Shown in pieces: positions 46,069 through 55,526 of a stretch of 64,000 bases of DNA. Source of the DNA: Torreya grandis. Taxonomy: Eukaryota; Streptophyta; Pinopsida; Cupressales; Taxaceae. Position 1 is the stretch's first letter. The number at the start of each line of letters is the position of its first letter. The translations under genes and the position numbers were made by a program. The stretch is taken from the NCBI GenBank assembly GCA_037957365.1, contig JARHVA010000667.1, positions 498,501 to 562,500 of the forward strand, written 5' to 3'. The notes below the pieces were generated by a model. It saw only the letters and a program-made list of their open reading frames with translations. It was not told where the DNA came from and ran no database searches.

Positions 46069-46818
46069 GTGACTACAAGATTGAATTCTACAGGTATTCC
46101 TTTTGAGTTTGTCTTATTACCTTTAAAATCAGTAAGAAGGTTGAGGTTTTCCCATACTCACCCTTACATAAGAAGCTACCCTCCTAAACCAGTCATAAGA
46201 TATAAATATGCAAGAAGATCTTTATCAGCCCCTCTTGCTGCTATGATTCCCCAAAGATATTTTGTGGGCTTTAGTGGCCAAAGCCCTTTGAACTTACCAC
46301 AATATGATCTTATGCTAGTATCAGCCCTCAAAAGTGTTCCTTATTACATAGGAGACCAAGCTATAACTCCTACTGAGCACATAACATGCATAGCCAACTT
46401 TTTCAATATTTAAAGTATCACAGTGGAGAACATGGTTATTAGGATATTGGTTATATATTTTAAAGAAAAGGCATTAGACTGGTATAAGGGCTTAGCTCCT
46501 AATTCTATCCACTCATGGGATGAGATGGGAAAAACCCTATGTAAAAGGTTTGCAGATAAGAGTGATCATCTATCACTTGCAGAGCAGCTGACCACAATCA
46601 AGAGAGCTCCTCATGAAGTCATGCAATACTTCAATACGAGATTTCATAAGGTATGGGATAAAATTCTAGCAGCTATTAGAGCATCTCCAAAATTTGATTT
46701 TTTATATTACTTGAAGGCTCTCAACAATGACATAGTTGTAATGATTCAATTTATGGGAGGAGACATACTACCATATGTATACGAAGTCGCCATCAAGGCA
46801 AAAAATTACCTAGTTTAG
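46069..46818 (+). pseudogene. gag: G3 gag
   Basis: Gag capsid protein of the element. The first part (46069-46413) includes GIPFEFVLLPLKSV and HTHPYIRSYPPKP, shared with G2. One stop separates it from the core (46423-46818): KALDWYKGLAPNSIHSWDEM, FADKSDHLSLAEQLTTIKRA and NTRFHKVWDKI. The WYKGL..SW.EM pattern is the Retrotrans_gag core. A Gln/Tyr-rich linker (PYQAQYQPQQQPYQ, about 47065-47120) follows. Confidence 0.85.
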
Positions 46819-47526
46819 GTTGGCAAGCTTACTCCTAGACCCCTAATACCTATTTTTATAGAGATCAAACCACCTCCTACAATCATTCATCTAGTTGATG
46901 TTATACTTCCAATTCCAACAATTACTATTTTGCCTTCACTTAAGCAAGAGAAGGCCTCTACTAGTGGATTCAATGAATCCTAAGAGCAAAAAAATTACTT
47001 AGAATTAAAAAACATGCTCCAAACCTTGGGGAATGATGTGGGCAATGTCAATTGGTAGCAGGCTTATAGCAAGCCTTATCAAGCTCAGTATCAACCTCAA
47101 CAACAACCTTATCAAGCTAATACACCACCCGGCAAAGGAGGTTTCCAAGGATAGGGATAACCTAACTATGCTAGGCAACATAATTATAATCTGAATGTTG
47201 TAGGCCCTTCTAACTCCTTGGTCTAGGTTCAAAACAATATGGCTCAAGAGATTGAAGGGATAATGCCTTGGAATCATTCTTTTGGATAATCCATTATCTC
47301 GACTAATAGATCCAACCAAGCGTTCAATGATCAATGGAAGTAGGTTGTTGCTTATAGATATAACCAAGCTCTTATGGCCCAAAGCATAGAGGTGCCCACA
47401 CTGACAAAGAAAGAGCAGCCTCCACAAGAACAAAGCTCAAATCAGGGGTCAAACCAGTCGAAAGCCTCGATGGTCATGAGTGAGCAAGTGGAGTGCTATA
47501 CATTCAATCTATAGTCTACTCCTAGT
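46819..47526 (+). pseudogene. G3 gag-protease linker (Gln/Tyr/Pro-rich)
   Basis: Low-complexity segment with four or more stops. No CCHC knuckle is seen. YSKPYQAQYQPQQQPYQ near 47070 is comparable to the linker of G2. Confidence 0.5.
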
Positions 47527-48288
47527 TTGGCCCACAACCCAGTCTCAGTAAACATAAGGTTAAAGAGAAGGAATATGGGTGATAATCAAGAAGCTTTCAA
47601 AGAACATCTTATCACTGCTCCTTCACTGACAAAACTAGTAACAATTACTCCCAAAACCCAGGAAAAGGATGGGGGTATGGCAATCAACATTGTGGAGAAA
47701 ATGAATAAATCCAGTGTGAGAATACCAATGTGGGACATGCTTTCCATGCCTAACCAAGTATACATTCTTGAGGAAGGTTTGTCCAAGATGAGTGTTTCTA
47801 TAGCTGCAAGTAAGCAACCAAACAAGGAAGATGAAGTCTTCACCAATGCAACCAAGATTCCTTTGGTAGAAATGTCAAGTGGTGTGACCAAGCCCCCCCC
47901 ATTCTACATCTCATTAATCATTAACGACTTCTTGGTGTACAATTATTTGGTGGATAGTGGGGCCAACACCTCAGTCATGCCAAAGTCTATTTCTGACCAG
48001 CTGAACCTCAGGTATGAAATTCACACCAAAGGAGTCCTATAGCTTGATGGTTCTTCCACAAATCCATCAGGTATCATCAAGAATTTGAGCCTAACCTTTC
48101 ATGCTTGTCTTAGTGTGTCTGTGGTGCAAGATGTGTTGATCCTGGATGTCACTCCTTGCTTTCCATTATGTCTTTCCAAAGAGTTCATAACCAAGATTCG
48201 GGGTTACCTTGTAGTAGATTGGTCTTACATGGCATTCAGAACAAGGTATGGGACTAATATTTCAATCAAGGCTAAACCCATGGCATAA
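47527..48288 (+). pseudogene. G3 aspartic protease (two open pieces)
   Basis: Open frame 47527-48042 ends just after the active site: VYNYLVDSGANTSVMPKSIS carries D-S-G-A. One stop follows, then 48085-48288 with RGYLVVDWSYMAFRTRYGT. The order and wording match G2. It would cleave the polyprotein. Confidence 0.85.
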
Positions 48289-48402
48289 TTCCAAATTAAA
48301 CCCCATCAGCCAAATAACATAAAACTCAATTGTACTATCCTTGATGAGGATGAGTTTATAATTAGCCAAGAGCTAAACACTCATCCTGAAGAGGTTCCAA
48401 AC

Positions 48403-49020
48403 TTGTTCTTGGATGAGCTATGGGGAGATAACCAAATTTTCAACCCTTTAGATGGTGTTGAAGAAAGAGACATGGGTGTCTATCTACTACATGAAGGGAA
48501 TCAACCCATGCCTTCCCTCATTGGAACTAAAGAAGACTTAAATGGTTTATGGAAGTTGTTCTTTGATGGCTCAAGGAGTAAAAATGGCACATGTGTTGGG
48601 GCAATGTTGATTTCACCCTCAGGTAATAAGATTTTATCTTCTTATAGGTTCTATTTCAGCTACTCTTCAAATGCAGTAGAATATGAAGGATTGAGCTGTG
48701 GCCTTCAATGGGCCACCAAAAGAGGAATCAAATTTCTACAAGTTTATGGGGATAGGGAGCTCATAATAAACCAAGTTAGAAGCCTAAACACTAAAAATAA
48801 TTCCTTGATGAGGTCCTAAAAAAATTGAGTGTGGAACCTAATTGAATATTTTGAGGTCCTTAACATTCAAGCTGTCCCAAAAAATAAGAACCAACATGCT
48901 GACAGGCTGGCAGCTGTCAGAGCTCAGTTTGACATTCCAAGTGAGCTAAAAGAAGCTAAGGTTCAGCCACATGTCAAGGTGGTGGTAAGGCCATCAGTGT
49001 TGAATAATGAATCCCACTAG
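48403..49020 (+). pseudogene. G3 extra (archaeal-type) RNase H, catalytic DEDD preserved
   Basis: LWKLFFDGSRSKNGTCVGAM (first D), SSNAVEYEGLSCGLQWA (E), LQVYGDRELIINQVR (D) and, after one stop, AVPKNKNQHADRLAAVRAQF (last D) match the second RNase H of plant Tat elements. All four catalytic acids can be seen. The domain lies between protease and RT, as in G2. Two frames (48403-48819, 48829-49020) are separated by a single stop. Confidence 0.85.
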
Positions 49021-49230
49021 CAAGTTTTTGAGAATGATAATTTAATTTATTGCTTCTTATAACAAGAAGCTGAGTTCTCCTCCTCCAACCAAGCTAAATT
49101 ACAACATCAATACGAGGATCAAATTGTTCAACTAAAGTCAAATAAAATTTCTAAGGGGATGGTCACACTTGAGTTCCTTTTTCATGAAGGAGACCATATG
49201 AGGAAAGACAAAGCGGTAATATCAATTGAT

Positions 49231-50290
49231 GAATAAAACTATGAGAGAGTCTTCATATTCAAGGACAAGCTTCTCAATCTTGGGAAGGTAAGTAGCAAGG
49301 CTGAGAGGCATGCTTTCATATCACTTTGCCAAGAGTATGGAGACATTTTTGCTTGGGAATACAATGAAAAAAATAGTTTTGATCTTAAACTAGCTCATCA
49401 TACCATAGAGTTAGAGGCCAATGCCAAGAACGTGAGGCAAAAGTAAAGGCTCATTAACCCCAAGATTGAAGAGCTAATGGGGAAGGATCTAACCAAGTTG
49501 ATCGAGTCTAGGATCATCTTTCCCATCAAATATTCATCATGGGTAGCCAACTTGGTGCCTATAAGAAAAAAATGTGGGGAGATTAGGCTTTATGTGGACT
49601 TTAGAGATTTGAACAAAGTCTCCTTGAAAGATCACTACCCTCTGCCATCCATGGAACAACTTCTCTAAATAGTTGCAAGATCAGAATGCTTCTCTCTGTT
49701 GGATGGATTTTTTGGCTACAACCAAGTCTAGGTGAGAGATGAAGATTGGTACAAGATTTCCTTCACTACCAAATGGGGCACATATGCATACCAAAAAATT
49801 CCCTTTGGTCTATCAAATGCTGGCATAATTTTCCAAAGAGCCATGGACATGGCTTTCTAGGGGCTGCTAAACCAAATGGTACTGGTATACTTGGATGACA
49901 TCATGGTTTTCTCTAAGAATGCCAATGAGCATATGGACCACCTAAGGCTGATTTTTAAAAGGTGCAGGGAGTATGAGATTTCATTGAATCTTAAGAAGTG
50001 TGTGTTTACTATGCATGAAGGTAAGCTACTTATCCATATCATTTCAAAGGATGGGCTATCCATTGATCCTGAGAGAACAAGTGCCATCTTGGCCTTATCC
50101 CTACCCAAGCATAAGAAGGGAATCTAAAGTTTCCTTGAAAAGGTAAACTTTGTGAGAAGATTTATCCCTAGTTTTGCAAGTTTGGTGAAACCCATCACTA
50201 CGATGCTTAAAAAGAACCAAGTGTTTACTTAGTCAAATGAAGGCAAGTTAGCATTTGAGGCTATCAAGCAAGCCATCACTCAAGCACCCA
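49231..50290 (+). pseudogene. G3 reverse transcriptase
   Basis: AFISLCQEYGDIFAWEY leads into RT. Open piece 49477-49668: IIFPIKYSSWVANLVPIRKK, YVDFRDLNKVSLKDHYPLPS. Then SLLDGFFGYNQV, FTTKWGTYAYQKIPFGLSNA and the intact catalytic VLVYLDDIMVFSKNA (49876-49920). There are about five stops, otherwise the motifs are complete. Confidence 0.9.
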
Positions 50291-50760
50291 CACTTATGAA
50301 TCTTTATTTCTCAAGGGATTTAATATTATATGCTTTTGCCAACATTGATAACATATCAACTATGTTAATGCAAAGAAATGGTAAAGGACTTGAGCAACCA
50401 TTAGCATTTTTTAGTCAGGGGCTTGAAGAGTATGAGGTGAGGTATACCTTTGTAGAAAAACAAGTCCTTGCAGTAGTAAGGAGCCTCAATAATTTTAGGC
50501 CAATTTTATCCAACAACCACCTTATGGTGTCTCATCCTAGGATAAGAGACTTCCTTCTTAACAAGGATTTAAGTGAAAAAAGAGCTAGTTGGATTACTAA
50601 AGTCATGGAGTATGATGTGGAGATAAAGGTCACTAATTTATTAAGAGGTAAAGGCTTATGTGATCATATGGTTGATAACCTTCATGAATACAAAAAGGTC
50701 ATCTTGGTAACACAAAATAACCTACAAGTAGATGCACCTCCACCTCACACTAGTTGGATC
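50291..50760 (+). pseudogene. G3 classical RNase H, catalytic residues lost
   Basis: Open frame 50296-50883: LILYAFANIDNISTMLMQRN, LEQPLAFFSQGLEEYEVRYT, VLAVVRSLNNFRPIL and HLMVSHPRIRDFLLNKDLS. The YTDAS aspartate is replaced (YAFAN) and TDH reads VSHP, as in G2 (YTFGN, VPHP). The fold is kept over an unbroken 195 codons, so the domain may have served a structural role. Confidence 0.8.
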
Positions 50761-50870
50761 CATGATATGATGAACTTTATACTAATAGGTGAGTGCCCTC
50801 AAGGTATGGACAAAGCAAAAATAAGGTATTTTAGAATTCATTCCATACCTATGATTTATTTAACAGGGTT

Positions 50871-52000
50871 TTGTTTAGAATAGACCTCAATGGAGTGCTC
50901 TTGAGGTGCATAGATGATGATCAAGTAGCCAAGCTTTTGGAGCATTTCCATGATGGGCCTGCAGGAGGTCATTTTGCTCCAAGGACTACTATATCAAAGA
51001 TCATGAGGGCTGGTTGCTGCTGGCCCAGTCTCTTCAAGGAAAATTATACATGGATGAGGAGGTGTTAGGAATGTGTTTTTTTATAGGCAAGTAAAGGTTA
51101 GCAACTTTCCCTCTTAACCTGATTCAAATGGAGAAACCATTCATGTAGTGGGGTTTGGATTTCATTGGTATGATCAACCCCCCATCAAGTGTAGGGCATA
51201 AGTGGGTGATTACTATAAGTAATTACTTCACCAGGTGGGTGGAAGCCATTGCATTGAAGGAAGCTAATGAAAGTGCAGTCTTAGATTTCTATGACAATAT
51301 TATGACCAAGTTTGGTGTTCCATCCACTATCATATCTGATAATGCATTGGCTTTCCTTGATTTGAAAATAAGTGAATGGGCTCTCAAAATGAGCATCTAT
51401 CTCAGCACTTCCTCAAATTATTATCCTCAGGGCAATAGGTTGGTTGAATCCATAAATAAAAATTTGCTGAGGATTATCTAGAGGATTATGGAGGAGAATC
51501 AGAGGACATGGCACACCAAGTTGAAGACAACCTTGTGGGCTAACTAGATAACTCCTAAATTTATTGTTGGCAATTCTCCATATGTTCTAGTATATGAAAG
51601 AGAGGCCAAGTTACCCATTTCCCTTGAAATACCTGTATTAGAGATAACCCATCAGTTGGAGCTGCTAGAAGATGAACCCATGAATGTGAGATTGGCAGAA
51701 CTCACAGAAATTGAGGAGACAAGGGACCTTGCAACAAAGACATTTGAGGCACATCAATCTTAGGTTAAAAAGGCTTTTGATAAGAGAGCTAAAACAAGGA
51801 ATTTTTAGGAAGGAAACCTGGTTCTCAAATGGGACTCAAAAAAGGCCAAATTAAGCAACCATACCAAGTTTGACAGCTTGTGGAGTGGCCCTTATTTGAT
51901 CCATGGATGCAAACATCATAATACTTTTTAGATCACCCAACTAGATGGGGTGGTATTACCCATCGCAGTTAATAGGATTCATCTAAAGCTGTGTCATTAG
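50871..52000 (+). pseudogene. G3 integrase
   Basis: Zinc finger: FHDGPAGGHFAPRTTISKIM then WMRRC (50871-51068). Catalytic core from 51155: MDFIGMINPPSSVGHKW (first D, 51155-51481 open), STIISDNALAF (second D) and GNRLVESINKNLL (E). The DDE set is intact. C-terminal block LWSGPYLIHG and LDGVVLPIAVNRIHLKLCH, then the stop at 51998-52000. A few stops lie between. Confidence 0.9.
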
Positions 52001-52280
52001 AAGATTTTGTAGCCATTTTATGTTATTGTACATTTTGTATAGCTTTTCATGTTTTTCTCTAAGTGCCTTGTGCACATCCATTTTAGTTGTGTGTTTCCCC
52101 TTCCCTAAGTGCCTTGGACACATTTTTTTTCATTTTGGTTGTTATTGTTACTTTAAGGGAGATTTTTAGATAGAGCCAGTGTTGTACAAAAACATTCACT
52201 ATGTGTCCAATGGATCGAATGAAGAAAATGTGTTGGGTTCTCAAGCATAGTAGGCATGCCTCCTTGTGAGTCACCAGAAA
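52001..52280 (+). other. G3 3' untranslated leader to the LTR
   Basis: T-rich. The last 50 bases (TCTCAAGCATAGTAGGCATG and onward) recur inverted next to the Z and G2 3' LTRs, so this block is conserved in the G/Z group. No clear purine tract is left. Confidence 0.5.
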
Positions 52281-54465
52281 TGTTAGTCATTTTTTTCCCA
52301 CATCAAAATTTTACTATGGAAAAGGGATCTTTCAATCAAGAAAATTTCAAGTCTTTGGGAGGAATTTAGGTTTTTCAGTAGTGACAACTTCAGGTTTCTA
52401 AGGGCATAGTGCAAATCAGGATTCTAGTAGTGCTTAACTTCTAAATGTTTTATAAGTAGAAGTAATTTGGGTTTACAAACCTGAATTACTTGTGGACAAT
52501 ATATTTTGGGTTATCCAAGGAGCACTACTTTATTACTTCATAAGTTGTGAGTAGTTAGAAGCTTGAAATAAGTAAAGGGCTTGACAAACCTGATTTGGTC
52601 TTTAAAAAAATAGTTCTTCTCGGGTTCCTCAAGAGACAAGTCCACTTCAAAAATCTGAAGGGAATTTTCAAAATGTTGAAGGGCCTTTTTTAGGGAAAAA
52701 GGGACCAATCAACTTTCTCAAAGGTACACTTCATATCTCTGAAGGACTTTTTCTTCTCCAAGTGGATAGTTACAAGTTTATCAAAGGGTATGTTACCCTT
52801 TAGAAGGACCATTTCAAAATTATTGAAGGGTATCTTTCCCTTCAAGAGGATCATTTATAAAATTTTGAAGGGACACTCAAAAATCTTAAAGGGTCTCTTA
52901 CCCTTTTGGAAAGTTTATTTTGAAAATTCTGAAAGGTAATTGCTAAAGACAGACGTGGAAAAAAAGTCTGAAGGATTTCCTTCGAACAAATTGTTTGAAG
53001 AAATTCCTTTAGGATATTTGCCCAAAATAAATATTCCAAGAAGGAAGCCTAAGACCAAGTGTCCAAAAGAAATGATGTGCCAATGGACATCAAAATTAGG
53101 ATAAACGACTAGCCATTGGAAGTAATCGAGTTTGAAAAGCCCAAAGTCTTAAGGCTTGGGAAATAATAAAGTGAGAAGACTTCGAGATGGACAAGTTTGA
53201 AGTAAGTAGGCTTAAAAGCCCCAAATTAATCTGCATAGAGTAAATCAGGTTTCTCCAAGTACTTTACTTAAAAGGATTTATAAGTAAAGGATCTGGGAAC
53301 GCCTAAATTTGGAGAGCTCAAAGACCAAAATTACTCTACATAGAGTAAATTAGGATTATTCAAGTGTTTGACTTAATCTTGGTCCAACAATTTGAGAATT
53401 ATGATGCAATAAATGAAAGGCTCCCACATGGCATAACTAGAGTAGAAAGAGCCAATCAATAAAGAACAAGTGGCACAAGGATGACCAATAAGCATGGGAG
53501 AGTCCAAGTGGCTGGTAGCTAGAAATTATGAAGGCTCTCATCCACCATAGTTCACTCCCCACAATCACCATTCAATGATTAAATGCATCATGCCAAGAAA
53601 AGACATTCCAATTGCTCACAACATGGCTTCCCAGATGCACCATAAGAAAAACTTAAAGATGGGAGGGGCTTGAGAGGATTGTTGAGTGATCTTGAGCAGT
53701 GTATTTAGGGAAAATAAAAAAGTGAAACATCAAATTTCCTACCATCAGTGACTTCTTCTTTCTTCCCCTTATCTCTTCCCCCTTTTTATATAAATAGAGG
53801 CCTTGGAGCCAAGTAGATCATCCCCATGCTAGTGATATAATCAGTCTATGAAAATCACTGTGTAATAGACCTTTGAAGTAATAAAGATTATTTTACCTAT
53901 CTCTTTGTCTAAAAATTGTGTTGAGTTAGCTTGTGTACAATAGCATTGTGAAGAAGCATCCTTCCAACCTTATTGTCTTTCTTTCTTGCTTATTTTTAGG
54001 TGTTTTCTAGTTAGTTTCAAGTCTAAACTTGAGATTTTCTACCATTAATGGATGCTTAATGTGGATTTATAAATCCCTCTTTGCTTCACATATGGTTCAG
54101 TGAGACTAGTTTATGAAATATTTATGCAAGTTAGCTTGTTAGGAGGTTGTGTAAGCAAACTTATCTTATGCTGAATTAGTGTCATTCGATAGACCAAGTA
54201 GATCACTTACTTTTGGTGCATCACCTCCCTTAGCGTAGATTTTCTTTTCAATCATCCTCTTACCCCTTTTCCTTGATAGACAATAGATTTTGGTGTGAGA
54301 TCAAGAGTTGAAGTGAAGCACATGAGGAACTAGCCTCATAAAAAAAGCCTAGAGGTTCAACCTCACCATAGGATACCCACATCCTAAGGTTGTCCCCATG
54401 CTTGTAGCTGGAAGTGAGGGAGCCTAAATAAATCTCTCACAAGGGTGCAATTCAAAGCTATAACA
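52281..54465 (+). repeat. G3 3' LTR (2185 bp)
   Basis: TGTTAGTCATTT...AAAGCTATAACA. Ends in CA, followed by the target duplication ACTCC. TATA box TATATAAATA at 53787-53796, AATAAA at 53880-53885. Confidence 0.88.
53787..53796 (+). promoter_or_regulatory. G3 3' LTR TATA box
   Basis: TATATAAATA then GAGGCCTTGG, matching the 5' LTR. Confidence 0.7.
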
Positions 54466-54470
54466 ACTCC
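54466..54470. repeat. Target site duplication of G3, right
   Basis: ACTCC, partner of ACTCA at 43722-43726. Confidence 0.8.
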
Positions 54471-54566
54471 ACTTTGTGAGAGATTAATTTGTACTTGGGT
54501 ACCTTATCAGGTTTAATTATTAAGACTCAATTCTACTAACCATATCAGTTATGATTAAGGGGGGGT
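54471..54566 (+). repeat. X unit U2, end
   Basis: ACTTTGTGAGAG..TACTTGGGTACC tail and purine tract AAGGGGGGG before TGTTGG at 54567; completes the unit begun at 43019. Confidence 0.75.
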
Positions 54567-55368
54567 TGTTGGTGTAGGTATTTACTAAACTTTTTAATTG
54601 CATGATGACTCATTCCATAATGGAAAATATTTAGGTAAAGGATCTTGTCATTGACCTCTATTTCTAACTGACCTTAGTTATCCTATTGTAGATTCTACTT
54701 CCATCTCTATTCAGGATGTTACTCTTTTAGAGCCTTCAAAAAATTGCACTTTGAAGGACTCTATTATTTTTAGTGTGAGTACACCTATTGAGAGCATTGA
54801 TGACTCATCTCTTCTTGAGGATTTCCCTTCTTTGGTTGGTGAGTCATGCTCCACACTTCACATGGGCATTGTTTTAGTGAATTTTTCATGTCATTTTTGT
54901 GATTGGTTCACTTCAGTTGTATTACCTCTAGATTTTGCACACATTCTTGTCAAACCTATGCCATATATCTGATTTGGACCACATTTAGATATGTTCATAT
55001 TTTTGCCTTCTTTTTTTATTATGGAATGGGTATACTTTCAGTACACACATCAAGTTTTTCCGTAGCCAAATGGAAGAAACATTTTTGATGTAGATGGAGC
55101 TTTTACAGTCTTTAGGCAGAGGATCTCATCATCAACCTTCATCATCTTGTGACGTGTACTTGGAGTACTGACTACTTCAACATTATCTTCTAGGGGGTCT
55201 TTTAGTCTCTTATTTTTTTCTCTCTTTTGCGGGGGCAGGGAGTTTTTTCCATTAGGTTTTCTCCTTTTACTCCATTTTGTGAGAGATTATTTTTTACTTG
55301 GGTACCTTATCAAGCCTAGTTGTTAGGACCCAATTCTACTATCCACTTAATCTATGCTTAAGGGGGGG
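54567..55368 (+). repeat. X unit U3 (802 bp)
   Basis: Complete unit: LTR-start stub TGTTGGTGTAGGTATTTACTA, inverted LTR fragment GCATGATGACTCATTCCATA, reading-frame segment (open 54751-54972: TPIESIDDSSLLEDFPSLVG), GGAAGAAACATT block, TCATCATC..ACC block, tail and purine tract. Confidence 0.85.
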
Positions 55369-55526
55369 TGTTGGTGTAGGTATTTACTAAACTTGTTTAC
55401 TTCATCTTGGCTATGTGGTAATTAGGTCAATTAGGTGAGTGATGACATCATCATGATATCATCGTGCACTTGTGAGTGCATGGGATCACACAATTAGTGG
55501 ATGGGTTCATCTATCCCACTTGGTCT
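55369..55526 (+). repeat. X LTR (first body), first part
   Basis: Here the LTR start continues into true LTR sequence (TTACTTCATCTT, GAGTGATGACATCATCATGA) rather than unit sequence. It is interrupted by the solo LTR and continues at 58119. Confidence 0.75.
55522..55526. repeat. Target site duplication of solo LTR, left
   Basis: GGTCT; AGTCC lies at the right end (58114-58118), 3 of 5 matching. The X LTR consensus reads ACTTGGTCTACTGAGTGCC across the site. Confidence 0.55.

Larger units (their letters stand above)
43727..54465 (+). mobile_element. G3: Tat-like Ty3/gypsy retrotransposon, complete structure
   Basis: 10,739 bp with LTRs of about 2.2 kb, a 5 bp target duplication (one mismatch), gag, protease, an extra RNase H, RT, classical RNase H and integrase in order on the plus strand. 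Most domains are still open over long stretches, so it is the best preserved element here, but stops are present in every major domain. It is inserted in X unit U2. Confidence 0.9.

Noticed and set aside
47005..47891. Minus-strand frames of 101-142 codons opposite G3 gag-protease
   Set aside because: Antisense shadows; the plus-strand frame carries the gag and protease motifs.
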